From Dicyema japonicum (taxonomy: Eukaryota > Dicyemida > Rhombozoa > Dicyemidae), in the NCBI GenBank assembly GCA_011109175.1, contig RDEW01000020.1:1016042-1080041 (forward strand): a stretch of 64,000 nucleotides of DNA, written 5' to 3'. Below, piece by piece: positions 22,132 to 34,069 of the stretch. The first letter of the stretch is position 1; each line of letters begins with the position of its first letter. The notes below the pieces were generated by a model. It worked only from the letters and a program-made list of their open reading frames with translations, was not told where the DNA came from and made no database searches. The position numbers were made by a program, and so were the translations under genes.

Positions 22132-24228
22132 ATGAGGACTGCTGTTCCCGTCTTTCTAATTTTCATGTTTTTGACCGATTCCTGTAAGAATTCAGGCAAC
22201 TATGAATGTTTTTTTCTCAAAATTATTTGTCAGGTTGCATTCCACCGGTATTTTTGTACGACAAGCCCACAATGATAATACACGGGGATAACAAGACCAG
22301 ACTTACTTGTCCCCTCACATTCTCTAAAGACACAAAGTATAATTTTTTATAAATTTAGTCCTGACTGGATTTTGGAAGACAACGAAAAATACATAAAAAC
22401 GGAATTTTTCGAAAGGGATCCCAATGACTTGCATACCATTTATATCCCCGGCATTATCAAACGCACTTTTCGGATATCCTGTGTAGTCTGGACTCGCTGT
22501 GGATCTCAGATATCGCCGGTTATTACAGTTTACTATGTTCCCTTTGGACATATTCGTATGTCATATGCATTACATGTGACTTTAGTTGTAACTATTAACG
22601 AAACGGACGACAATGTACTTGTAATTAATCCAATCTTCGACCCATCCTTAGTTCCAGACTTTAGTTGGGATTCCGGTATGTTTAGATACTCTGTCTACCA
22701 TTCGTACGGGGGATACCTTAGAGGGACTTTTAACGGAGATTTGTACTTTTCCTTTTTCGATTACGATTACCATGATAGATTATTCTTCTACCTCACCCCA
22801 TTTGGTGCAATGTACTACAAAATCTCGAAGGAAGGTACATCGTCTCTTAACTCTAGTTTTGGAAAAACGCCAGAATGAGACTCCACGTGTAGTATTTCCT
22901 TACGGAAGGGAAATATGGATTCGAAAGGGATCTTACGTAGAGTTGGAGCCTTGTTTCTTTCTTGGAAGGTATTCTGTGGTTTTATTCTTTAAGAATTGCC
23001 TTCTACCGCTTCGGGAGAGGAAATAGTACGAAAATCGGTCCTAAGATTTACATAAACAATGTGAGTTACAGTGATGTGGGGGACGATTACTGGTGCTCTC
23101 CGGACACGATTTATAATTATGACCTCGACAAGTATAAGTTCACTTATTCCATTCGAGTATATGGTAACTTATCACGTTTATTTCCCCTTTAGATGCTATA
23201 ACTCTCAAAGATCAGCAGTATTCATATAATATTTCCGAAGGCCAGTCAGCTTTTGTTTCGTGCAGTCAAAGATCTGGATTTCCGAAGCCCAATATCACTT
23301 GGTACATTAATACCAGGGAATATGGTTTTTATATTGGTAACTTTTCAGATCCCCTGTATAATCCCTATGTAAAACAGTACGATATGTACTCCCTTTCTGT
23401 GGACTGGCGTGCAGGCTCCATGTCGATCATGTGTCGTTTGCAGAATGCGGCTCAAGATTTGAAGTTCTACAAATATTTAAAGGTTTTCCCCCCATTCATT
23501 GCAACTCTTTCCGCTCCAGAGGAGATTATACTTCACTACATAACCACCGTTAATTTAACGTGTTCTGTCAAGAGTTCGCCTCTTAGGTCTACACAAATTT
23601 ATTGGCTGATAAACAACAATAATTTATCGGATAATAACACTGATATCGTCGTAAAGGCGTCCAATGGACGAAACAATGTGGATGCAAATATTGTCATATT
23701 TATTTCTCCTAAACTTGCCTCTCTCAGATTACACTACAGGATCACTTGTGTTGCCGATGATGGCTACAGAAAAAGCTCAGTCAGCACTATAATACACTAT
23801 AAACTTAATCCTTCCTTGAATCAAAGTAAAGTGGTGTTCAAAACGGGGGTTGTTTTATTGGCACCATTGGTAGTTATTTCTGTTCTGATCTTTGCATTGA
23901 TCACGGCTGTAATCAAAGTAAAGTGGTGTTCAAAACGGGGTTTGTTTTATTGGCACCATTGGTAGTTATTTCTGTTCTGATCTTTGCATTGATCACGGCT
24001 GTTTGCTTCAGGAAGATCACTCGTCAAGGATGTGATTTATCTACTTCAAACCTGGTCTCATATTACAGAAAATGCAGGGATTGGTTCAAAACCTCTCAGT
24101 TGTCTTCAAATGAAAACAAACCTTTTGATAAATCACCCGATCGTTATGTTAATTTGGTGGATAAGGCAGGTACTAGTCGTGAAGATACTTCTGTCTCTTT
24201 AAACTCAATTTTTGGATTTAAATATTGA
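22132..24228 (+). CDS. Ig-superfamily single-pass membrane receptor, 6 exons
   Basis: Exons 22132-22183, 22234-22336, 22359-22834, 22857-22968, 22994-23163 and 23193-24228. Introns are 50, 22, 22, 25 and 29 nt. A hydrophobic signal peptide (MRTAVPVFLIFMFL) comes first. Ig-like Cys pairs: RLTC/RISC (about 41/91), ELEPC/DDYWC (242/281), FVSC/SIMC (327/383) and NLTC/RITC (427/489). A Cys-free beta-rich block sits at about 110-230. Several N-glycosylation sites (NVS, NISE, NITW, NLTC). One TM helix, LAPLVVISVLIFALITAV (about 522-543), and a 74-residue tail with YVNL. A 92-bp tandem duplication (23819-23910, 23911-24002) copies the TM segment and shifts the frame. With one copy counted the CDS is exactly 619 codons including stop. 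Read as assembled, it stops at about 23,965. Ligand unknown; an adhesion or recognition role is inference. Confidence 0.85.
23819..24002. repeat. 92-bp tandem duplication over the TM exon
   Basis: The two copies differ at about one base (ggggg versus gggg-t). 92 is not a multiple of 3, so it breaks the receptor frame. Most likely an assembly or haplotype artefact. Confidence 0.85.
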
Positions 24229-26924
24229 ATTCGTTAATTTCTTTGTTGCTTACAGTTTAATTATGCCTTGCTTACATTCATGTGTAGTTGTTCGCTTTGG
24301 ATGATAGGCGAGCAGAGGATTTTCACTAGTAATGGTTTAAGAGCTTGATGATCACGTGCCATATTATCTAGTATCACAAAATCACTCCGGAATACGTTTG
24401 TTCTCCATGGGGGTTTGCCCTTTCTTTTGGAGAATCGAGTATATTAACTCACTCCAGCAGAAAATCTTGTATCCTTCCTCGAACGGAAGAACATCAACTG
24501 TTACTCTCGTTTCTGAAGAGTGAACCGGAGTTTTCTGTGTCTTGCAAAGAACCAAGAAACCCGTTGAGGAAAAGGGCTACCAATGCGGAAGAATCCTGAT
24601 AGGTTCTGTAAACATTTCTGAAAGAAGGCGGGATCGCAAGTAGACTACTGGATGTGTGTCCTTGAGTTACTTTAGGGGACAACTCCTTAACGGTCTCTTT
24701 CCTTAGAGCACTTGGGTGTCTATTGACCAAAACCTCGAGGGAGTGTCGGGAAACCGAGTGGCTTTTCCAAAGGATATCCATGGCAGTAGTCAGAGGTAAC
24801 AGCCACTCGAGTCAAATGATATTTAAAGAACAAATCTGTGTATAAAGCCTCCACTAAATTATACTCGTTTGGTTAATGTGACCATGACATCAATCCATTA
24901 ACATTACTTGTAAGTTTAGTGACTTTAAAATAACCTTTGAAATTTGGCTATCTATCATTATTTTCATTTTCACATGGATGATTTCTCGTGTGGGATGTGA
25001 TGTGCGTCAATTCACTCACTGATTCACTCATTGTACTATCTTTTCATTTTGACTACCCAGCCGAACAAAGTAAACTGAAGAAATACTAAGCCCTCTGAGA
25101 TGTTTCGTCCTCTTCAAATCATCTGAAGCTGCTAGAAAGTTAGTAAAGGAGTTATCAGTGAATTCAGGAATGCGATTTCGACACGACTCAGAGACCTTCT
25201 TGAACGGAGATGGTTTTCACAGCGCCTGGGAATTGCCAATGTCCGGAGCGTTGCCTCTTGACAAGTGGAGCCCTTACTTTGATAATTGATCTTTGAAGTG
25301 AAATTTTATGCTGTTAATAATTTTATTTGACAAATCATAGCTAAAAAAATTGTCTCTGTTAATATTATATCGATGACTGAATTAAGTTTGAAACGACAAG
25401 GGAGAACCTCACTAGAGATCCTTAAAAACATTAAACTCAATATGTAAAGTTTACCCACCAGGTGTCAAGAGACAGTGACCATTGCCGCAGACGATTCAAT
25501 GGTGATGCGAAAACCATCTCCGATCACTGGGATATCTAAGTGTCGCAGTCATTGCATCTCCAATTTCATTGATGATGTCGTTCTAGAAGTTTCGAAGGTT
25601 GTCGGATGAAAACGGAAATGATCTCTTGGGGCTTAATATTTCTTAATTTTCTTCCGTTCGGTAATATCATCATTTAGGTAGTCGAAATGGCCAGAAAATA
25701 CAAAATGTGAGACGGTAAGCGATTTGATACAATTGACGTCTCAAACGAGAGATCTTCCACGTGAAAATGAGAAAGGCTAACAAGGTCCCACCCTCAGGAG
25801 CGAGTAGTTGGAAGAGATTCGGTTGAAAACAAATAAATCTGGAAATTGAGACTTTTCGGAAAAATCTTGACAATTGACTTGTCCTCCCCAGTAGGTATAG
25901 TCATGCAAGGCTATCATGTTTTCCAAGTTAGTCGCTTTCGTTGAAGGTCAAGGCTACTTTCGCCGGTTGCACTAGGAAATGACATAAAAACACTGAAAAG
26001 ATTTAAATCCGAACATTACCTATACTTATCGAGATATCTAGCTAAAGGTCAAGAGAATGAAAGAGACAGAAATCTAAATTGTGCCTTTTACTGCAAAATT
26101 TATTAACCAAGACTTACAAAATGTGTTAAGATCAGCACAAACATTCATAACTAATTAATCCATGGAAAAAACCAAAGGGAGAACGTCTGCTTATGCTGAT
26201 CAAATTCATCCACCAATAGGCTTCCGCTTCCGAAGAGTAGTGGAAAAGTGGGTCAGCCCTCTTCCATTTTAATCACATGTTCTACCATAGCGGACTCAGT
26301 CGTAAGAAGTTTCATAATAGTAATCTTGGACTTGGTCGTGAAATAAGTATTATAACTCTCGTGAACGTGTTTGTAACAAAACAGTCCCTGACCAATGGAC
26401 CAAATTAATTGTTCTTAGGAATATATATAGAATACAGCATTGTCGTCGAGGAGTAACCAATGTTTCAACAGCTGAAGAACCCACACTTTAAAAAGTAGGA
26501 ACAGCCATGCTAATTAAGGAATTTAAATGTTCTTGACTTTTAGTTCTTTTCTTTTTCACTGTGTAAGTCCTAAAAGACAAGGCAGGAGAGGTCGAAATCT
26601 TTTCAGGCATCTCTTCCAATATCCAGGAGCCCCTTCAATAGAGTAGCAGGAGACGAATCCACTGGGTGTCTCATTGGTCAAGTGGATTCTATGATTCTTC
26701 TAACAATTGAAGTTGGCAAAGAGCAGAAAGGAATTCCTTCGATCAGATAAATAACAATGTGTGAATCGAACTCGAAGCTAATTGCGACGACAGCGACCTG
26801 TAATTAAATTGGGAACATAAAAACCGAGGACTAACATAACGTAGAACCTTCAAAGTAATATTTCAACGTGCGATACCCTAAACGATTATTCAAATCAGTT
26901 CTTACTTTTATAAAATATTTTTAA
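24229..26924. other. No supported gene
   Basis: Mixed-composition sequence with only short frames lacking motifs (for example 24494-24781, minus). 26,120-26,215 is a diverged copy of 49,586-49,665 (shared agcacaaacattcataa and gcgtctgctt/acgtctgctt blocks). Confidence 0.35.
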
Positions 26925-27180
26925 TAAAAAATGAGGCACAATAAATCGGACATTGTGGTGCACGATGAGGAGCCTGGCCAAGTCCTTATCATAGAAGTTC
27001 CTAATACTGTTTGCAGACTATGGAGGTAGAGAAAAAAGGAAGTATGACTTGCTTTCGAAATGTGGAAGATGTTTGGTTGCAAGGTCCTCGTTATTCTAAT
27101 AGTACTGACGTGGAAAAAAATGAAACAAATTGCCACAAGGGTTATCTAAAAGAGTTAAGGGTAGATAGGAGACTCTAGAC
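26925..27180 (+). pseudogene. LINE family A endonuclease/C-terminal fragment
   Basis: Plus-strand NKSDIVVHDEEPGQVLIIEV matches the RPDIVV-D-...-IDV core of the restriction-like endonuclease of R2-like LINEs. In the next frame it is followed by YDLLSKCGRCL, equivalent to the KYDLLA of the 12.7-kb copy. 5' truncated and frameshifted. Confidence 0.65.
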
Positions 27181-27635
27181 CTACCTACAGTCCACTGTTT
27201 TAAAGCAAACCCTAGAGAGCATTAAAATTGAGTATAGGAGGTAGAGGCGGGGATGCCATATGGGCAGAGGGCTCGAGCTGTTTCAACAACCAGAATCGAA
27301 CCTGCCTAGGGGGGCTGGCAAATAGGTAGACGAAGAAGGTTGCTGATCGTTAGATTTATTTTTTAGTTGAATAAATAAAGCTGAGTTTTAAACTAACATA
27401 GAGCTACATCACCGTCGGACTTCTGTTAACATAGGACTCTCGATAGTGGAATTTTTGAATCGAATTGGCGGGTCCGATTTCAGCCGTTCGGATGATCTTT
27501 GTGAACGCTGCTGGCTATTTGAACGAGTTTCGCTCGCTATTTTGAAGGGAAAGCCATGCGGTTAGGATTCATAACTGGTAATTATTATTTAAATTCTAGA
27601 AAATGCCAATTATGAGAATATAAATTAATAGAGTT
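27181..27635. other. No gene; minus-strand B-box-like motif
   Basis: aaccagaatcgaacctgcctag (about 27,290) is the complement of a tRNA-like ggttcgattctgg. No A box or stem was found. Nothing else stands out. Confidence 0.3.
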
Positions 27636-27636
27636 N

Positions 27637-27832
27637 TATTTTCCTTCCCTCCGATGACGCATTGGATCCGCTTTACTGAGGAGACTCATTATGCCTGGCC
27701 GGCATCAAGTGGATCCAACTATTCTTTCCCCCGGGGCGAAAATATCATTACCGGATAGAAGTTCTGGAAGGCTGGAACGAGTCAGGATAAGGATTTAGTT
27801 AGTTTGGTTACCCTTGGTCTTTGGAATAATTT
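27637..27832 (+). repeat. Dispersed repeat A, copy 3
   Basis: Starts directly after the single N at 27636 at ttttccttccctccgatgac and continues to ttacccttggtctttgg, so its 5' part is cut by the contig junction. Confidence 0.7.
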
Positions 27833-28019
27833 TAATTTCTTTAATTTATTTATTTATTATTAATAATAATATTTATCTGTTAAAAATAAAAGTAAGTTTT
27901 TTTTTCACTTTTGTAGTTAAAAAATATATTGTTGTGTCTCGTTTCGAGATAATTCATTATTAAACATGAATCATCTTGACATAAATTTCTGGCATTTAAA
28001 TTCCATTTTTTAAATATTC

Positions 28020-28215
28020 AAGAATTTATTAAGATAATATCCGGGCTGTTTCCTCTGACGAATGCTATCGAGATGTGCTCTCGAGGTATCTTGTATCCCA
28101 TTGATGACCTTTTGGAACATTGAACTGATACGACGAACCAGGTCGTCCGCTTATGAACAGGGATACTTGACATCTCCACATCGAAAGGGACAAACAAATG
28201 GTCTTTTATTTAGTT
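28020..28215 (-). mobile_element. LINE family D 3' end fragment
   Basis: The minus strand encodes LFVPFDVEMSSIPVHK and, after shifts, REHISIAFVRGNSP, the same terminal domain as the copies at 2.1, 5.6, 41.4 and 63.8 kb. Confidence 0.6.
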
Positions 28216-28299
28216 AATTAAACTTGTCATGATTCTGTAAGCTTGATTTATTTATTCCTGGAATAATGTAATAAACAATTTATCTGTAAACATGGGCTA

Positions 28300-28705
28300 T
28301 GGCGACACGTGCTTCGATTTCATACAGGAGGAGCCTTTAAATGCCATTTATGGACTGTGGTGTTGAGTTTTCAAAAAAACGACACCTAAGTAGCCATGTG
28401 GTCACGCATACTGGTGAAGAATATTTTTACAGGTGGTTCATTGCTGTTCTTTTTGCTGATGTGAGAATCAGATGTGTGGGAAAGAATTTTCAACGCTTGC
28501 AATGCTGTATAGACGACGTAAGCTTCACTGTGGATCTAGTTATTTGTTAGTGAGAACTAAGTTTGTATCCCGGAGACGATGATGCAATTGTTAACCCTGG
28601 AAACACAAGAGAAAATAGTTAACCAATTAAATGTAGTCAGTTCCCATTATCGCAAAATCAGAGTCTTTCATGTGTCACAAAAATATATTCTGGAACGAGG
28701 GAAGA
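28300..28705 (+). pseudogene. Decayed or multi-exon C2H2 zinc-finger locus
   Basis: One good finger: FMDCGVEFSKKRHLSSHVVT followed by HTGE (28,345-28,420), with the TFIIIA-type HTGE linker. Just upstream GAFKC fits the start of the same finger after a 1-nt shift. Downstream, MCGKEFSTLAMLYRRRKLH (about 28,470) looks like a second finger in another frame. A short intron may connect them, but I found no unique solution. It could be a real small gene or a dead paralogue. Confidence 0.5.
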
Positions 28706-31121
28706 AAAAGTCTTACATTTGTAGGAACCCTTCACATTGGAAATTTAAGAACAGAAGAAAGTAAGAAAAATCCTCAACAAAACCAACATCATTTCATTCA
28801 CCTCCTTTTCAGATCTCCCAGCAATTAGATAGGCACGTCGGTGCTGATTCATATTTTTAAGTAGTCTCTCAAATTTATATTCAAATAGGATTTTATATTA
28901 GTTTCTGCCTGGTTCCAAACTCGCCACAATAGGTCTGACTCCTCTTTTTTTCGAAATCAGTAGTTAAGCAGAGAACGTGATGTTGTCGATTTATTCTGTT
29001 AGTTTCCCAGAGTATCCTTTTCATTGGGTTAGTGATTGCCGAGACAAACCAGCTGAGAAAACTGACTGTGTTATGAGAAATTAGGTCCTTGAGATATCAG
29101 TTGCGAAGTCTATTGAGTCATCCACTGCTGATGGGAGCGAGGGAAGGTATCCCCTAGTTACGTGCTATTCAAATAGAAGTAAACAAGAAGTTTGTCCTAG
29201 AGAAGGTTGAAATCTGATGGTCATTTGGGAGTAAGTGTTGTATGGTCTCTTCTGATGGTTCCAAGATACGGTTCTGATAAGAAAGAATCCACATAGCCGA
29301 ACGGATTCCACCTACGGATAGTTTGCATTGTATGACATCCCATAATCGACTCAGTGCCTTGGATGATTATCCCATATACTTTTTTATCGTATTAATGTTA
29401 ACTTGAGTAAACTCTTATGACCTCAGAAAAAAACTTACTGATGTTTTTTTACGGCGGATGTGAGTGACTTAGAAGGAATGTTAAGTGTACATGGGCGAAC
29501 ATAATAGGCACTTCTAGCCGTCTCAATACGATAAACAATTCGCGACAGAAATTCGGGCATGTTCGAGATCAGCTCAATTAGACATTTTTGGCAGGAAAAT
29601 GTTGAGTTGGTAGAGTCTTCATTCAAGAAAGATGCAAGATTGTCAATGCCAGTCAGTAATGACAACGAAGGCTTTCTTGGTCATTCCGACTCAGTACATG
29701 TAGATCCATGAGAGCATGCATCACAGTTGATCGATTGTTTTCTTTGTTCACCTTTTTGCATTTTTCAAGGTCATTTCATCTTTTGGGGTTTTAACATCTT
29801 ATCCTTGCTCTTTCACGAGAAGGTTTGTTTTCTTGAAACACAACATCCAACGAAAAGATTGACGCCTTTTCGATTGGAAGCATTAGTACGCATCTGAACA
29901 ATGAGACAGTCCCGTCGGGATCTCTACCCTTCTAGGGTTTTGAATATGCCAGGCTCACATTTCCGATGCGGGGGAATTGCTGATAGTTACGGACATCTCT
30001 TGCAAAAGTGTGTAGAGATTCCAGCGGCACACTAACTTGAATAATGTCGTGAAACGCACAATAGACTCTGACGGACACCCTTCCAAACTGGAGTTCGCTG
30101 GCCTGGATATGGGAGATTGAAAGCGACTGGACGGAGTAACAATTTTTCCGTTCAAGGAGGAAAAACCGTGGTTTATATGTTGATTCTCTGTCCCTCACCA
30201 ACACAATCAGGAGTCCAGTAAATGCACTTTCCAGCGAAAAGAAAGGGAGCTTAGAAAAATAATTAGAGGACTCCTCGACCGATATGAATAATCAGCAAGT
30301 CCCTAATCTTCATCAAGAAACTCGGATGCATTTCCTCATTCAGAAGCCACAATGACCCAAAAATGCGATGGTTTATCCTGTTGGTCTCCATAGCGATCAC
30401 GGGAGGCAACGCCGCACCAAGTCGGTTGGAATGGCATGTAAAGAGATCATTTTCTCTCCCCCACTCTATTGGAGGGGTTCTTTTATGTGTAAGGAATCGA
30501 AAAAAAGCATCGGAAAAATTAACGAAATTGTTGTGGAGGGGAATTTCCATACGTGGGGAGTTAGTGTCTATATGTCGTACCTCCACTGCGGTCATCATAG
30601 TGATTTATAAGACTATTTGAACAAATTCAGGCAATTAGCTTCATCGCTGTGCTTTATCTACATTCACATTCTAGACTACATTCTAGACGACTTGAAGATC
30701 TCTTTCAAAGATGTCCAATGGAATTTCACAAGGTTTACAGGTGGTATCTAATAAAGTAAAAGAGTGTTTCTCAAACAAACTGAATGAAAGTTTGGGACCC
30801 TGTAGAGAGGGCTTCATCTTCCTTGGTTTGCATCATGCTAGACCTACATGTGATTTCTATCAATAACTATTAAACAAACCAGTTTCAGAAAGCTAATGGA
30901 ACCCATTCAAGACCAGTTTGTTATGTCCTGAAATAACGAGATTCATCAATCCCCTATGTTTGTAGCATCACATCTTGATACCAATGTGTGCCATGGACTT
31001 TGCTATTCCATCTTTTACGTACGTAATGCTAAATAAAAAAAGAATAAAGGATTCTTGCTGGGAGCTCATAATATTTCTTCAACAGAAAAGAGGATGAGCT
31101 GTCGCTAGACCTATCAAATAT
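28706..31121. other. No supported gene; dispersed repeat E
   Basis: 30,300-30,400 (catcaagaaactcggatgca ... ctccatagcgatc) and 30,455-30,480 (ccccactctattggaggggt) recur in swapped order at 49,925-50,010 and 49,740-49,765. A minus-strand frame at 29,932-30,204 reads like protein (SLESLHTF-type composition), but I cannot name it. Confidence 0.35.
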
Positions 31122-32020
31122 AATTTTTACACTTGACTGATCGTAACCCTGACCAACCTATAACATGTCATGTGATTACATGTCCTCCTGACATGATTTT
31201 TTAAAAGTCAAAGGAACAAAAGTTAAATGGATCACTTATCTCCACCGTTTTTATGGCCATGAGTTTCTGGTCAATGAGATCATTGCATGTGTTAGTTACT
31301 TTCAGCAAGTTCCTTCTTTCAGGTTGAAGCGTATAGATGCTTTTGAAACAGACTGTCCTTGGATCACTTTCAAATATCCATGTAATATCTTGGATCCAAT
31401 TGTACATAGTTCTAACTTGTAGAAAATTAAACTGACAAAAGAAATCAAAAAGGAGTCGATAAGAAAAACAATCATCTACCATTTGAGTAGATGTTTACTA
31501 ATGTCACTGGTATTAAGATCTACCACATTCCCAAAGCAAAAAAGCAATTTCCATGGAGCATGGGTATTAATTTTATGAGATTTTAAGATACAATCAATAC
31601 TAAAGGCTTGCTAATTCAAAAACAGTGTTAATTCCGTCAAATTTGGAAGTGATAACGCCAATCACATTTTTAGACAAAATTAAATTTTAATTTTCTTTAG
31701 AAAAAAGGGAGGGGCGATGTCAAGGTCTTCCATTTCATTTTTTTCTCCAAAAAGGGGGACCAATGTCAAGATCACCCTTTTTTGTCCCTTACAACGCCAA
31801 TTACGTTTTTAGACAAAATTAAAAATTTTGTTTTTCTTCTGAAAAAAGACCGATGTCAAGGTCTCCTTTTTTGTCTCTTGGAACCCCAGTCTCACGATGA
31901 TTTAGAGTGAAAAGTTGGCACTATAACTACTTAGGGGGTACTTTAATGCACAAGTACCTTTACATCTTAGATAAAGTGAGTTCTGCCTAAGCTGATGTTT
32001 AATAATGGAAGCATACTACT
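31122..32020 (+). repeat. Repeat F, copy 1 (about 0.9 kb)
   Basis: Collinear with 50,838-51,762 at very high identity by eye. Contains a minus-strand 93-codon frame (31,201-31,482; NLLKVTNTCNDLIDQKLM) that stays readable in both copies, and an internal imperfect tandem array in which tttttagacaaaattaaa and gatgtcaaggtc recur (about 31,660-31,880). No known TE hallmark was seen. Confidence 0.8.
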
Positions 32021-33529
32021 CCTTGTCGGCTGTTGTTGTGTTATAGATCCTCATATGTTTAATAGAATATGTTTTGGATTTGCCAAAAGATTGCATATTA
32101 CTCAGTTTAGTGCTGTCTTTCGCGATTACCTGTGAGTTCGACCCCCCACATTGCTGCATAACTAGTTCGAAAGATTTCTTTCTGCCCTTTAAAAGGCGTT
32201 ACATGACTAGCGAGATGCCAAGTGTTAGGCACACATTCAAAAAAGATCCCTCTCTTCTTTACTCTACTAGAAGGGTTCCCACAATGGCATATATGGATGG
32301 ACATAATGCTTGGAGAGGATACGTCTCATTCTGACAGAAGGTGTTCGAAATACTTTAATTTTTTATAAAGCCAATTAAAGACAAAAATTAATAGTTAGCA
32401 ATCACTGGTTGATCTCATAATTGAGAGCGCAATACACCTTAAGACTTTAATTAACTCAACATCTTTCTGGTATATCCAGGCTCATTAACTAAATCTCAGT
32501 TGACCGTGATTTCATTAAATCTTAACAGTAATTTGTCTTTTATTTCTCATTAAAAAGATGAGAGAATTTGAGTATGAGTCTACACCAAGTGACACTGTTA
32601 ACAAGTCTAAATTTTGAAATCATTAAAATATTCATGAATGCAGTCGCTATTTAAATTCATAAATCAGCAATTCTAGCACTCAAACATGTAAGTTAGCATA
32701 AAAAAGACTTGCCCTACCCCAGTATGACGAACTTAAAAAAGTATTAGAAAAAAGTTAAAGTTCCGAGACACAGCTTTTCAACTCCATCATGTATTTTATT
32801 ACCCTCAAATGAACTAAAAAGGTTATAAAACCAACTAATGAATTATTTTAATATCCCTCCATATTGTATGCTCCAATGCATGTATTGGAATCATCAGGCC
32901 CTTTTATTAATATCAGGAATCTGATCAATGTAGTGGATTTATCAAACAGGATATCGATTATTTTACACACAGAAGTTCAACTCTAACAGATCACAGTGAA
33001 GATCAACCTCCCCTTCATCCGAATAGCAATAGTCAACANTCAGGCCCTTTTATCATCATCAGGAATCTGATCAATGTAGTGGATTTATCAAACAGGATAT
33101 CGATTATTTTACACACAGAAGTTCAACTCTAACAGATCACAGTGAAGATCAACCTCTCCTTCATCCGAATAGCAATAGTCAAAATTTACACCCCTCCTGT
33201 GTCATCTTGGTAGCGTAGCTACTCGGCTACTTTACCAGAATAAAAAGTCTAATTTGTAACATTAGCAAACTCTGCCACTTTACCAAAATAGAAAAAGTCT
33301 TAATTTTTGGAACATTAACGCAGAGTCCTCTTGTATACAATCCAACCACTGGACCAAAGAGGATCTCTAATATCAGACAACATTGACGACTTATTAATGA
33401 CCGGAACAAACACACAAGAACCTCCACCCAGAAGGCATCACCAGGTGAATGAACCGTTTTCGGAAGACGTGGAATAATTTTCAAGACTCTTATCAGAAAG
33501 TCCAAGTCATTTGACATGTTCTCCAGTTT
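32021..33529. other. No supported gene; 146-bp duplication across N
   Basis: 32,894-33,038 is repeated at 33,040-33,182 across the N at 33,039. 32,398-32,435 resembles 20,470-20,510. Frames at 32,074-32,334 and 33,227-33,517 (minus) carry no motif. Confidence 0.4.
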
Positions 33530-34060
33530 GATGTGCTTATTTTATCGAGTTTATATGTACGGTAAATGTTTTGATTGTGGCAAAACTGCATTTGCTTGTT
33601 TAATCATTTTTCCATGTGGAAATTTAGGAAGAAGATCCTGAAACAACTCTTCTATGTCTTGGTCTTGAGGAAACTAAAATGCAATAACCTAAAATAAGCA
33701 TCAATATAACATTTATCAAAGTGTTGTCTCTTATTTGCATCAATAGTCTTTTTAGAGATTCAGTCATCCTCATCGGTGTTATGGTAAATCAAGTGAAGTT
33801 CAATTGAATGTGGTTGAACTACTTCATTATGGGTAACTTTGAACAGTACATTAATTGATGAAGTTCTTATAAGGGTAGTTTTTACTGAGCACTCAATTAC
33901 TGTACATTTCTGCCGCTGTGCTTTTATTTCTACGCTAATTAAAAATTTGCACACATTCTCTTCAGTTATAGACGATTCAATATTATCTAGAACATAATCT
34001 TATTCCAATGTCGATAATAGTTTCCCACAAGCCTTCTGCTGTGACTAACCCATATTTATG
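33530..34060 (-). pseudogene. Partial inverted copy of the CAP-G-like gene exon
   Basis: Minus-strand KFLISVEIKAQRQKCTVIEC through HNTDEDD (33,954-33,760) matches 55,058-55,260 on the plus strand. The two differ by an in-frame 3-nt indel (TSSINV versus TSINV) and scattered substitutions. This copy has a TGA where the other has TGC. Past a possible 37-nt intron the frame continues DKFPQDQDIEELFQDLLPKF to a stop near 33,545, a stretch absent from the other copy. Could be a paralogue fragment or pseudogene. Confidence 0.5.
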
Positions 34061-34069
34061 CTCTACCCT

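Noticed and set aside
31650-31880. CRISPR-like or satellite array in repeat F
   Set aside because: Only two or three imperfect units with variable spacing; not an array.
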